Below, in pieces: positions 10,366 to 22,020 of a stretch of 55,922 bases of DNA. Origin of the DNA: Ectocarpus siliculosus (taxonomy: Eukaryota; Sar; Phaeophyceae; Ectocarpales; Ectocarpaceae); NCBI GenBank assembly GCA_000310025.1, contig FN648938.1:1-55922 (forward strand), written 5' to 3'. Every line of letters begins with the position of its first letter. Within the stretch, counting starts at the first letter, position 1. The notes beneath the pieces are model-generated. The model did not search any database, was not told the origin of the DNA, and saw only the letters and a program-made list of their open reading frames with translations. The translations under genes and the position numbers were made by a program.

Positions 10366-13300
10366 CCGGGTGCGTTTACCCTCAGGTGTGGCTGCCTCCA
10401 AAGGACGACGTTCTCGCGCCCGGAGTGTTGAACCAGGGAACCCCAGGGCCGCGCTGGTTCGACTTCTCGACCGCGCCCGACGTGGACGGCTTCGATTCCA
10501 GCGCGTGTTCCGCGGACATCACTTGGGCGGGGCAGAGAGCGTTCCACATGCACCAACGTGAGCAGCAGCGAAAGGGATCGCGTGGTGCTTTTCGTCTGAT
10601 CGTATTTGTGGCTTGTGCGTCTGGTTCTACCGGTGCCGCCTGTGACCGTGTGTGGTGTGGTTCTTGAAACGCCGACGATTTCTCTGGAGGAAAGTAGCGG
10701 GTGCAGCAAAGTGAACTTGTGGTGAAAAAGGAGTACGAGATCGTTGTTTGTTTTATGAGCAGTGGCCAAAATCAAGCGTACCTGATCCGAACACGGCCAA
10801 TTGACATTATTTACACAGCTGGCAGCGCCCTCCTGGCGCCATCTGATTGGCCGACGCCCGGTCCTACCCCATTCCGCCGGTTGCACCCGATCTTGGCCAA
10901 TCACCCCCCGGATATCCTGAGCTCCTCGACCAACAGACCACGCTCATGAACACACCCCGCACTCGAATTCCGATGCTTCCGACGGCGGGGGCGGAGGTGG
11001 ACACACCACTGGCGGTGGAATTCTCTCGTTTCTCGTTTCGGAGAGAGAGGGCCAAGCGGGTGGACAAATACCTGCAGCGGAGAGACCCAACTTCAAACGA
11101 GAATTCCGCCGCCGGCGGTGGGCCCACCTCCGCCCCCGCCGTCGGAAACATCGGAATTCGAGTGCGGGGCCTTGCTGACGACGTGTGTTCGTGAGCGTGG
11201 TGTGCTAGTGGTGGGCTGTTGGTCGAAGAGCCTCAGCCTTTTTCGGGTAGGGGAGAGTAAAATCGGGTGTACCGCTACGGAGGGTGAGTAGCCGAGATCG
11301 GGTGCACCCGGCGGGAATAGGGTCAGGGCCGGGTAGGGGCGGACGTCGGCCAATCAGATGGCGCCAGGACGGCGCTGCCAGCTGCGGAAAATAGTGGTAC
11401 CCGATTAATGGCCGTGTTCGGATCGAGTGTATCAGATTTGCCCCTTTTGCACTTGTTTTATCTGCTTGCACTCAAGGTTCTCGAACGAACGGCGGCCTGT
11501 CTAACACACGCTCGACCTCCCGCGTACAATTTCAATTTTCCCGCACGGAAATCCCCCGAAAACAACAACAATTAACAGTTACCTCCCCGGAGCACGAATT
11601 CCACACCCCCGGCCTCAAGGAGTGCATCACGCGCGCGCCCCGGCTTCTGGCATGCGAGGCCGCCTACTACTTCCCGAAGGACGTGGACCTCTGCCACGCC
11701 ACCGCCGCCGCCGCCGCCCCTTCGAGCGAGCACGACGGGCAATCGTCCTTCCAAAGCGATCGGCCAGATGACATGGAGCGGCGACGACGAAACCGAAGGT
11801 TGGGCGACGGCGACGGCGATGAGAGCACCAGGAAGGACGGAGCGGGAGCGGCGACGACGGGCGGGGAAGGAGCTGCTGCAGACAGCGGGGGCCACCAAAC
11901 ACAGGGGGAGAACGAGGAGGGCGTTGAGGGTGAGGAGATGCGGCCGGCAGGAGAGGAGGAACGGGAGCAGGGGGGAGGAGGAGGAGGAGGAGGAGGAGGA
12001 GGAGGAGGAGGAGACGGCAACCTCGTGCTCCACGTGCGCTCCGGAGACATATTTTCCGATCAAGTCTTGCCGTACTACGGCCAGGTGACGATGCTGATGG
12101 TCTCCCTGCGGCATACGCGATGGCGCACGCAGCGGCAGTTGCTCCTCAGCTAGCGAACACCCTCCAGTTGTTGTCCCCCTTTGAACGTTAATCGTTGGCG
12201 AAGTACGAGTTGACCGGGTACAGCGTGGCACGACCTTGGCTCTGTGCTGCGTGGAATCAGCGACTGGCTCCCTAGGTAGTATTGTCCACCTCACGAAGCT
12301 TCCATCCGTTTCTTTCCGATGCCACGTGTACTGCAAAAAATTCCCCGCTCCTTTTCGCTTCCCCCTCAGGTTACGTGCAAACCCTTAAGGAAAATAGCCG
12401 CAAACCCCGAGCGGTAAAAGCGGACTGATCTGCCACTGCTGCCTCTCTCGTTCTCAATGCGTTCACGCGCTCCAACTTTAGCGGGACATGTTGTGCTCCT
12501 TCTCCCACGCCATTTGCCGCGATCGTCGATCCGACCAACAGCCACCGCTGCAGTTCTACCTGCAAGTGATCCAGCACGGCGACTGGGATAACGTCGACGT
12601 CGTCACCAACGCACAAGAGCACGATAGTCTGAACCCCGTGGTCCCAGCCCTGCAGGCCATGGTTGACGCGGGAGATCTCCCGGACTCCGTGCACGTTCAC
12701 ACGGTGAGGGGTGAAGGGCTGATTTCGAGAACGCACCCGCTTCTGGCTCATCTAGTCACGTAGAGGATATCGGCTGGCTGAGAGCTGGGTGGCAACACGT
12801 ACCGTACAGGTTGACACTTCTTCAACGGACGGTTGAGGTCTCACGATCTCGGCACGCAGCGTAGTGGTTGAGAACGATGTTTTGATGGTGGTACCTGTCT
12901 GGCAAGCGTTAATAACAGCGAGACGAGGAACCATTGCAAAATGATCAAGAACTGACAGGGGTCGTGCACAGTAGTACAGACACCCGTGTGCAGCACGTGG
13001 GTAACAAACGCATATCGCAGGCCTCGTGCTGGTCGTGGACGGGTTTTCAACATGTCGAACGTCCATCCCAAGCGCGGCCGAAACAACGCGTTCGGGTTCC
13101 AAAGCTGGGTGTGTAACTTCAAGGATGCTTGCATTGTCCTCTACCGAAAAAGAAGTGTTGCACCACGACCCGACTACGGTTTTGAGCGAATCGAGAGCAG
13201 AAATGCGGCAAGAAAACGAACGAAAGGAAACCGTTTCCTGTTCACAGAATATGCGGCAAGATAACGAAACGAAAGGAAACCGTTTCCTGTTCACAGAATA

Positions 13301-14293
13301 TGCGGCAAGATAACGAAGCGAAAGGAAACCGTTTCCTGTTCAACATTTGGAACAGGTGGCATGTCTGAGCGCGAGGCTACTTCGTTACTCTCGGGCCACA
13401 CACCACCCGACCAAATCGTTGCGTATGTTATTGATCGACATAATCAATGAGAAATCTGCGGAACTATCTATCTAATGTTTCGATGGTCGCCACCGCCGCT
13501 GAATTTGCCGCCGGCTACATACCAGAACCGCACCATGGAAGAGGACCTGCTTAGCATGTTCTGTGCGGACGGGCTAGCGCTGGCAAGGTCAACCCTGGTC
13601 TCTCTCACGGGCTTCCACTCGAAAGCCAAGCGAGTTTACGGCCCCCACCAGTGCAACCCCCAGTTCAAGCAGCTCGCCCTTATACGCCCAGAAGTCCAGG
13701 TGTGTGTTTATGATTGTGTGCGTGTGTGCTTGGTGTTTCTTGGGAGTTTCATCTACAGCGCCAACCGGGCGACCACTGAGCAGACGATAGCCGTTTAGCT
13801 TGACTGTACCGGGAGAAAATAAGTCACAACGCTCTCTGTTTTGCCCTCGGGCTCCCACGCGACGCCTTCCGTTTACACCCCGTTTTCGGCGGATTTTCTT
13901 TGCTTTTCTCCATATCATACGTCGTTGGTGGTCGTTACTATAATATACATTTAACTTGGCCTACCACCCCCCTCCTCTCACCGGCCTGTGCACCACTTCC
14001 CCCCTCCCCCGTGAAATACTCGCTCCCGCGGCCGCTTCCCCTGTGTCTACATACTCTGTTGTGTGGTGCTCGCCATCCGCGTGCGTGTGGGCGGGCCGGC
14101 CGTCTTCGCGAATGGGAATCACAACCAACCGCCGACCGGTGTTGTTGTACAAAATGCTGCACAACAGGCGTACGGCGTTGATTGGGCGGGGGAGTACGGC
14201 GTCTACAAGAGCTGGGAGAACACCCCGGACCAGCGGGAAGAGATGCTGGCCTACGACAAGATCGTCGGCTTCAACCAGTGCAGCGGGGAGTGA
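9665..14293 (+). CDS. HxRxGD glycosyltransferase-like protein, copy A (6 exons seen)
   Basis: Exons: 9665-9930, 10386-10557, 11579-12084, 12542-12703, 13526-13699 and 14168-14293 (stop TGA). Joined they give 467 residues after an unresolved N-terminus. Motifs in order: CRTGNHF near residue 60 (the G.GN-type first motif of fucosyltransferase folds), VWLPPKDD, LVLHVRSGDIF (HxRxGD, the nucleotide-sugar site of the alpha-1,2/alpha-1,6/O-fucosyltransferase superfamily), YYGQPPLQFYLQVI, VDVVTNAQ, and EEDLLSMFCADGLALARST (resembling the third motif of family-11 fucosyltransferases). Such enzymes move fucose from GDP-fucose to glycans in the Golgi; a fucosyl or other sugar transfer here is inference. 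Every splice site is GT/AG and phases agree. Exon 4 carries a long Ala/Glu/Gly-rich insert ending in poly-Gly just before the HxRxGD motif. The paralogue at 42707-38751 confirms each exon edge. Confidence 0.85.
10268..10361. repeat. (TC)n microsatellite in intron of glycosyltransferase A
   Basis: An almost uninterrupted TC run of about 45 dinucleotides lies 25 bases upstream of the exon starting at 10386. It could act as, or interfere with, the polypyrimidine tract of that acceptor. The Arg/Glu-repeat frames on the minus strand are translations of this run. Confidence 0.95.
10784..11424. mobile_element. Foldback-type inverted-repeat element in intron of glycosyltransferase A
   Basis: The left arm (10784 to about 11035) and right arm (about 11099-11424) are imperfect reverse complements. 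Both carry GATCCGAACACGGCCA at the outer end, then CAGCTGGCAGCGCC and CTGGCGCCATCTGATTGGCC, then further in CTCGAATTCCGATG and GACGGCGGGGGCGGAGGTGG. The loop is about 60 bp. The right arm has extra sequence of roughly 80 bp. There is no transposase frame and no convincing target duplication. It sits wholly inside the intron between exons 10386-10557 and 11579-12084. Confidence 0.8.
13203..13345. repeat. 49-bp tandem repeat, nearly 3 copies, in an intron of copy A
   Basis: The unit GCGGCAAGATAACGAAACG, then AAAGGAAACCGTTTCCTG and TTCACAGAATAT, starts at about 13205, 13253 and 13302 with very few differences. Each unit contains the palindrome GGAAACCGTTTCC. The near identity points to a recent expansion. 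Confidence 0.85.
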
Positions 14294-15560
14294 TGGCACC
14301 GTAATCTTCTTGTGCGCTCTATCCCCCAACGCTGGTTGCGTTCTTGTGCTGTGCGTTCCCCTGACCAGCAGGGACTAGACTTTTAATTTATTTTCATCGC
14401 ATTATAGTTATAGTGCGTGGAAACAAGGAACAGCATTTCAGAAGTCGTGTCTACGCGAACACACACACGTGGCGTGTAGGCACGGCACAAATTTGACAGT
14501 CAAGTAGTGCTCCTGTTGTTGCTGTGTCGTAGTAGCGCCCTGCTCTTGTACGCACCTGAACGACAGAATGGAAACGTTTGCCGTTTACGCAGTCGTTGCA
14601 TTTTTTCGTGCGGTCTACACGCCGGGTGACAACGATATTATGGGATAATAATTACGCGCTTCCAGCATGCCGTGGTGTACTACTCAATACTTTCTCAGCA
14701 TTGTGTAGATGTGGGTGCATGCCGGTACGGGGGGCAATGGGAGGAGCAGGGTCGGTCTGTATTATTAACGTTTGTAGGCTGTCGAGCCTGGTGGTGTTTG
14801 ATAGGATTGACTGTCAATAGGTCCGTGGGCATCTAGCTTACCGCCTTGGGAGACAACACATGTTGAAGCTCGATGCCGTGACAGTGTTGAGTGTCCTATA
14901 TAACGGTACGTGATGCTTGAAGCCGCTGTGAAAACAAGTATTGGGCAGCGGTTTAGAATTTTTTGGAATCATTGTTCGTTCGTGGCGTTGCTGCGAAAGC
15001 AGCGTGTTGGTGCGGTGGTGCATGTCGGGGGGGCGGCAGTAGATGCAGAGCAATACCGCCGTGGGGTGTTGATTTCTTTGGAACAGATCATCACCGCCTG
15101 CCTGCGATTATCTGATGTTTAGTTCTGTCGAAGAGCTGGTGGTGTGACGGTACCTGGGGGGGCCTGCCTGTGGGCATGTACTGTTTGGGGGCGGGGGGGG
15201 CAGGGGGGGCGCGGGAGCGTTCTTTGCACATTAAGTGCACGTGATTTTCCCCGCATTGGTTGGATGCGGGGGTCGATCAGCATCGCTTTGGTTGTGCGAG
15301 AGTCCCTCCACATATAATAGTTAGAATCGGTGCACGCGATGATTATGGTTGCTCATGGGTGAGGGAGGCATGGGAATAGTTCGCTGTGGGTAGGCGCATG
15401 CGCTACAGGCGCAGACCACAGTTCACTGCGTGCATCACCACCGGCGATCAAATGTATAGGCCATGCCTACGGTATGAGACCTTGACTGTGATGATTTGGA
15501 TCATGAGCGTACACCTATCGTCGGGGCCTGACGAAGGCAGAGAGAGCTAGTCAACTTCCG
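14294..15560. other. Gene-less interval
   Basis: Downstream of glycosyltransferase A I see the expected 3' region and then no convincing frame. Present are a G/C-homopolymer-rich patch at 15155-15215 and a short palindrome-like GCGCATGCGC at about 15391. The ORFs here are short and lack protein-like composition. Confidence 0.5.
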
Positions 15561-16262
15561 ATGTTGTGGGTGGCTGGAGGAACTCACTTGCGTTTTGCAT
15601 GACTGTACTGTATCTTCTAATGTTTTCGGAGACTTTTCTTGTGAGGGGGGGGCTGCCCTTTGCATCGCATTCGTTCATATGTCACATAAACAAGCCTCTA
15701 CCATTTTCAAAAGAGAACAAACCACCGCCGCAGGACACCTTTCTCTGCGTTGAGGGAATGAGTTGTGACGTCAGGGAGTGTACTGCGGGGAAAAAACGGA
15801 ACTATGACAAAAACATTTGCTTCCCTTCGCTCCGGGTTCAGGCGACGACTGACTGGCGTCGGTTTAGTCAGCATGGATCATCATCGTAATCTTTGGCTCT
15901 CATGTCCCGGTGTTTCGTCTTACTATATGTTTTCGGTCTTCTTGTATGGCTTGATAGTAAGTGGCGTGGGAGCGTGGGCTCTCTTTTCCCAACAGACCGA
16001 CGAGCGTCGCCACGTTTCCCCTGGTACGTCGAGCACCAATCGTGTAGAGGGGAGAAGAGATAAGACAACGGGAGAAAACGAGAAAACGCCGCACAGAAAC
16101 GCGAATCGTCATCCCCTCCTTCCCCAAAAACCATACGAACTCCTCGAACAAGATGAAATAACTGGTTCTTTGGGGAAGGAACTCAGACCGAGGCGGCCAA
16201 CAATTGAGGCAGAGGTAAAATTATTGGGTGTAGTCATATAACGATCAAAGCACACCATTATT

Positions 16263-16515
16263 TACTGGAGAGGGGCAGCATGTGCTACAACCTCAAAACA
16301 ATCAAGTCTGGAAAGAGAAAGTCCTTTGCCTTGGTGTCCAAGTTGGCATACGGCTGGACTGGACCTTACAAAGAAGTGATATTTGTTGGGCCTGGAACAG
16401 CACCTGATGGCCGAGAAGTGGGACCTAACTAAGTTGGTGTACACAGATGTGAGAAAGGATGAGCCTGGGAAGGATATACGGCTCGAGTGTCTGTATGGAG
16501 GGTCTAACAATGACC
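16263..16515 (+). pseudogene. Ty3/gypsy integrase C-terminal remnant
   Basis: Translation across stops gives KLAYGWTGPYKEVIFVG, then PGTAPDGREVGPN, then after a stop a cysteine-containing tail. This is the KL..W.GP(Y/F).V pattern of the C-terminal region of Ty3/gypsy integrases. Stops and frame changes within 100 codons show it is dead. The frame runs on the plus strand, the same direction as the reverse-transcriptase remnant at 17580-18330. But integrase precedes RT here, so the two are not parts of one colinear copy. Confidence 0.55.
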
Positions 16516-17579
16516 ATTCTGTCTATTTCTTATGGCAAGCTCAAGTTAATCGAACTGATCTTGTTTAAAACTTTGATGTCCTATAACACCACGACCTTCC
16601 AAAGTCGTCATTGGGAACCTAGTCACCGGCCCAGTGCACTCCGTTCGGAGATGACCTTGCTCACATTGTTGTTTGGGCTGAAATTGCAGTACCCAAGAGC
16701 TCATCCCAACTTTTTTGATTGTCCGCGATCAGATGTGGTAACATTTGACGTAAGGTATGGTTTAACCTCTCTCCGCCATGCCATTTGTCTGTAGATGATA
16801 AGCACTTGTAAACTTTTAGCAGTATCTTGCATCTGGTGCACGGCTCTGCTAACTGGGGCTATTATTCATTCTGACAGAAAATGTGTGTGGACAACCACCG
16901 GGACATACTGTTGCACCAGTCAGTATTGCGGAACATCCCTGAGCTGCTTTTTCTGCCGCGGTCAATGCGTACGCTTCGGCATAGATAGTATCTGCTAAAC
17001 AATCCACAACTAACTATGAATACATATCGACTTCCCTTCGATGTTTGAGGCAAGAGTCGCAAGAAAATAAATGCCATCATTCTACAGGTCTACTCGGCAA
17101 AGGGCAAGATACAGTAGTATGTCACGGAGTCTTTCTCGCTTGGCACGCGTCACAAGCACGACACCAACATTTACACTTTGACTGCGACGAGCCCACCGAA
17201 AAAAATCTTTTTTTTAAGATTCCGAGGGTAACATTATCACCCTAGCTAGGTGGATCCGGTCATGACGTCATGAACGTCCTAATAGGAATCCTGGGGAGTA
17301 CGAACGACTCGGAGAGGAGCCCGTGAGAACCTACCTATGTGCCAATGCTTTTGAAACCCTGGGATATGGATTGTGCTCATTAGGAAGCGATCCACCTCGG
17401 TGAGAAGGTTACTGTACCCTCGGAATCCTAAAAAGGTTTGTGGCAAATATCTGTACCAAAAAATTATGTCCGTCTGATAAAAATCCATTTTTTTTCCTTG
17501 TGCCTAGAATCTATTCCTCTATGATCCGCACCATCTCCTAGGTAATCTTTTTCAACCTCGGATACTTTATTGCCATATT

Positions 17580-18335
17580 TATTCACAGGACCACTTGTCC
17601 TTGCTGTTGCATCCTATTGTTGCACCTAAGAAAACTTGCCCGGGTGTCAAGGTTGTCAAGTTTCTGGGTCACGAAGTCGCTGCAATGGATCTTAAGCCAG
17701 ATCCCGCAAAGGTGGTTATCTGCAACGAATCCCGATGCCAACAAATGCTGGCCAGATACTGTCACTCTTGGGTGGGCTGAGCTACCCTAGAAGCAAGCTT
17801 CCTTCCAGACATGTCGGCTCCATCTCGTCCACTAAACAATCTTCAAGTTTGTTCTTGGCACTGAGCACGTACAAATTGTAACCCGTTTGATGGACAAATT
17901 GTGTAGCCCGGGAGTATTGGCCTTTCCGAATTATCGAGATTCGATATCGGGGGTCAGAAAATTTCGGGTTATCACGGATGCGTCCCAGGATGGGAGCTGT
18001 GATAGAACAAGATCAACCCGATGGTACAACCCGACCTTTGTGTTTCATGAGTCGACCTGCGCTTCCTATCGAGAAGCAGTGGACACCAACGGAACTTGAG
18101 TGTGGTGCCTTGGCCTGGGCTATTAATAAGAACAGCTTTTAATAAGAACAGACAGAGTTTTCTACGGGACACCTTTCGAAGTTGTCACGGATCATCAACC
18201 GTTGTTGAACCTTTAGGGTATGTCATCAAAGGTAAACCGTGTGCAACGATGGTTTGGTTTTCTGTCCGCGCACACCTACACGTGGCAATACCGGCCCAGG
18301 CAAGAAAAACGGAAATGCGGATATGATGTCAAGAT
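17580..18335 (+). pseudogene. Ty3/gypsy reverse transcriptase-RNase H remnant
   Basis: Successive frames give VKFLGHEVAAMDLKPDPAKV (end of the RT domain), VLAFPNYRD plus KFRVITDASQDG (RNase H start, with the catalytic Asp of TDAS), then FEVVTDHQPLLNL and VNRVQRWFGFLS (RNase H core), and YRP followed in another frame by GNADMMSR (the usual N-A-D..SR end of RNase H). These are strung over at least three frames with stop codons, so the copy is a decayed pol fragment. No integrase follows; instead a minus-strand decayed ORF starts right after it. Confidence 0.8.
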
Positions 18336-18521
18336 CACCGCTGCTCGGAGCTCGGCTTCGTGCTTCAGCAACGACGGCTGCGATGCGAACGCCAGACCGC
18401 CTCCCGGCTGCGACGAGTCAGTTTCCACATGTTCGAAGGCGTACACTCTCCGGGGAACGACGTTCGCGTCCACCGTCAGGGAGGACCTCGCGGTAGTGCC
18501 CTCCACGGGCACGCCCGCGTC

Positions 18522-19624
18522 TCACGACGCTTGGCAACAGCACCAGCAGCCGCCTGCTCGGCCTTCCGCAGACCCGCCTTGCTTGATGCGCTCCACGCGC
18601 TCATCTTCCACGGAGCGACGCACGACATCTGAGCCATCGGCTTCGGCAACCTGCCGCAGCCCGGACGACGTGAAGGCCGCAAAGCGGTTACGGGTTACGA
18701 TCGATGGGGCACTCGGACCGATTTTCAGCCCAGACACATGTTTTTCGCGCGAGAGAATTTGCCCCCCAAAACCGCCTTTACGAGAGGGAGACAGACGTGA
18801 CATGATTACCTTCGCGACAGCCTCAAGCACCTTTTCTGCGTCTTCTAGAGAAAAGGCCAGCTCTACTACCGATGCGGCCCAGTCGGGGTCAGAGTCTACA
18901 TTCGGCTCACTCATGGTCCGAACCAAACGGTGTTGCAGGCGACCCCAGAGGTGCGAGGCGCCCACCGAGCACATCGGCCAGGAGCAGCCCTCTATCCGCT
19001 ACCGACCAGCCAGAGACCAGGTGGCCGACCTCCTCAACCGCAGAGGACCTGTAACCGCACCCATTCAACGTCGAAGCTAGGTAGTCCGGGACCCGGTACG
19101 CCAGCGCGGCGGCACCCCGTGACGAGGCACCCCCGCCACCAGAGGCCACGCGAGCAGCCGCCTGCAGGGACGCCTCGGTCGCCTGGGCCGTCGCCTCCAC
19201 CACGGCGTTGGCGACGCCGCTGCCCACCGGCGACGCATCCAAACCGGCCGACTCCGAAGCCGAGCTCACCGAACTCTAAGTGCCCGCCGCCGCCGCCGGC
19301 AGCGGGGCCACGGCGACCACACCCGCTTCCGGCGAAAACTCATTCTCGGATCCTGACAACACAGACAGGTAAGACCGCGACGCGATCACATGCGACGAGC
19401 GACGCACCGGACGCACGGGCGCACGGGGGGGCGGTGAGGTCAAGACTCTCACGTGACGGGTACGCGCGCCGACTGACGGCGTGTAACTGGACCACCGTGC
19501 ATGTCGGACGACGACTTTTGGATGCACCTGTTTCGCGGGGCGAAGCAGTATGGCCTCCCGTCGGAGCCGTCCGCGCGGGCGAGGACAGCTCACCCTCTTC
19601 GCGGCCTACTGGCTCAGGATTCAT
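18522..19624 (-). pseudogene. Decayed long minus-strand ORF, unidentified (possible retroelement gag)
   Basis: Three minus-strand frames follow each other with protein-like, GC-rich composition: MNPEPVGREEGELSSP (from 19624), then MSSASESAGLDASPVGSG with a long Ala-rich helix (VVEATAQATEASLQAAAR, from 19269), then MSEPNVDSDPDWAAS with VVELAFSLEDAEKVLEAVAK (about 18900). They read as one protein broken by two frameshifts. Acidic N-terminus, Ala-rich middle and helical C-terminus would fit a retroelement Gag, but no zinc knuckle is visible and the family is not recognised. It abuts the 3' end of the gypsy remnant in the opposite orientation. Confidence 0.4.
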
Positions 19625-20232
19625 TTTGTCAGCGGAAGCCGACGCCCGACTACGATAACAGCCTTGCGATTGCCTGCAGCCTCATGAGCTTAGCTCTCAG
19701 CACCCCGAGTGTACACCCGGAGTCCGCAGAGGCGATCCGTCGAACGCGCGCGGCAGCGGAGGTTTGCGCTGGTCTCGTCGGCGTTAGCCCCGTTGCGCTG
19801 AAAATACCTCGGCGGCACGTCAAGTAACGACAGCGGTGATCCGTGGAACGCGACCCTGTGGTCTGTCTATTATCTACTGTAGACTGCAACCGTGAACACT
19901 CAACGCGCAAGCAAGCGTAACAACTTACTTTACCAACGTAAAGCCGACAGCGCCACTGTAAGGAGAACTGGTTCTGCCTCTTCTTTTCCAACTTTCCGAT
20001 AGGTTCGATGTAGTCCACTGACTTGACTCAAGTTCTACCCTTGTCTCATCATCCTGTCACCTACATCCGTCTGCTGTTATCTGCTGTAACGCTGTAACAG
20101 CCATTACTCTACTTGGTCGGTCGGTCGGTCCGGTCGCCTACAGATACTCAGAGAAGGTGTCTGGCCGTTACATATTCAAAGGTGTAACCCCTCTAGAACT
20201 AACTGAAACCCTTTCACCACAAAGAGTTCAAG

Positions 20233-21986
20233 ATGTTCCCGCGTGCCGTCCGTGCGTCCATCGTCCCCTCCCGGCGTGTTCTCTGCTCGACTACGATGAT
20301 GCAGCGCACCCTTGCCACGAGTGCTACGGCCGTAGCACCCGGTCGTATTTTGTGGTCTAGAGCAGCCGTGGGAGCAGTGTTGCACCAGAAACGACCTCTC
20401 CCTCGGCGGCGGTCCACACACACATCACCGCAGCAGGTGCGTTCAGGAGGCAGCATCACGCGAGGGCTGTGTGGCAACGTGTCCTTTATCTGATGGCGAG
20501 TCATCAGCTTGTTGGGCACGTTCTGCTGTGTGATCTTTGGCGGGGTCCGGTGCATTCGGGCGCCCGGTTGTAGCGCTGATGCTCTTTCCTTGTGCATAGA
20601 GGGGGAGGAGGCGGCGAGAAGGAACAGAGGAGGCACCGAGTCACACGGCATCCGCGCCAACACACACAGCAATACCTTCGTTCTAGCGTGCTGGCATACA
20701 TATGGATACGTATTTATCATATTCCCGCAGGGAACTGGACTATAATGTTGTAGTGATGTCCTGTTGGTGTTGGACTGATGTGCACAGCATGCATATGCAG
20801 CAGCTGTAGATAATTGACCGCCTCCTACGGTAGACAACACCCCCTATCCTTGCGATAGTCCAGGCAAGTCTCGAACTGTCCTCAAACAGGGCGCTTTCTT
20901 TCGCCACCCATGCTCTGGTGCGGAATTGCCGCGGGACATGGTTGTCCATTGCGCTGCGCCTGTGGATCGCAGACGATCACCGCCCGTGGTGCTCACGCCT
21001 ACTGCGTACCTTGTGCATCCCTTAACAGCGGGGCCAACGAAGCCTATCATGTGCCACTCTCGCCACGGTGCTGGCATCTTGCACAGCCGGCTTGGCGCGA
21101 AGGGGGGTGCCCGTTCGAAAATAGGAGTCTCAACGCGTTTTGGGTGGCCCGTGCCCCCTCTTTCCTCTGTCGCGTTTGCTGCACCTTCATCCCTGTGCTT
21201 TCCATGTGGCACAAGAGGTCGGGACCGGGTAACACAGATCCGGACCCTTGACTGAATAGGTTTAACGCGACTGGCGGCCGTTTTCCTTCAAGTACCGTGA
21301 GGGGCGGAGAGATGGCACCCCTCGTAGACTGGCTTTCACAGTTCGATTTCTCCACAACCGAGTGGGTGCGGGAAGAGCCCGATGCGTCTTAGGAAAGCCC
21401 TCGACGCGATGTTTCGAAATCCAACATGTTTTGTTGCTGGCTTCAAGCTTGGTTGTGAAGCAAATGAGCTTTGAAAATCGGTCTAGGGGGGATGCCATAT
21501 CTCCGCCTCTTATGGAATACCACGGTACGGAATACGGTACGGTACAGACAATCGTGGTTATGGAGCAATCGAGCTTTGAAAATCGGTTTCAGGGGGGGTG
21601 CCATCTCTTCCCCTCTTGCGGTCTAATGTAGGTCGCTGGCGCTACGCAAGAATGGCCTGGTTTTGTTTTCCCGGCACGGTTGGTAACACACATCACCATG
21701 TGTTCACAGCCGCTCACGTTCCACAACTGCAAAGCAGATGAGCTTCAATGCCGCCGTTTTGACGAATGACCATTCGCCCCGCTTTCACGGTGTACTGCTG
21801 TGCCTCCGGAACAATGCATCCTTCGCAGGTGTTGGTAGGCGCGACGGCGGCATCAGCTTTCGATCAGCTACCGACCGCGATTCGGTGTCCAGCAACAGGT
21901 GGACGTTTGCAGCAGCACAGGTGGCAGCAGCAACGGCAGCAGCGCTCGAGTTTCTCCTCTCAGGTGTCCGAGCAAGAGGCGCACTC

Positions 21987-22020
<34 letters not shown>

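Noticed and set aside
9909-10904. 331-codon minus-strand ORF with a long Arg/Glu run
   Set aside because: The run is the complement of the (TC)n microsatellite, and the frame is antisense to two well-supported exons of glycosyltransferase A.
11572-12336. 254-codon minus-strand ORF rich in Ser/Leu/Pro
   Set aside because: It is antisense to exon 4 of glycosyltransferase A. Its openness comes from the GC-rich GGA/GCC low-complexity insert.
13203-13345. Possible CRISPR-like array
   Set aside because: The units are contiguous tandem copies of 49 bp without unique spacers, in an intron of a eukaryotic gene.
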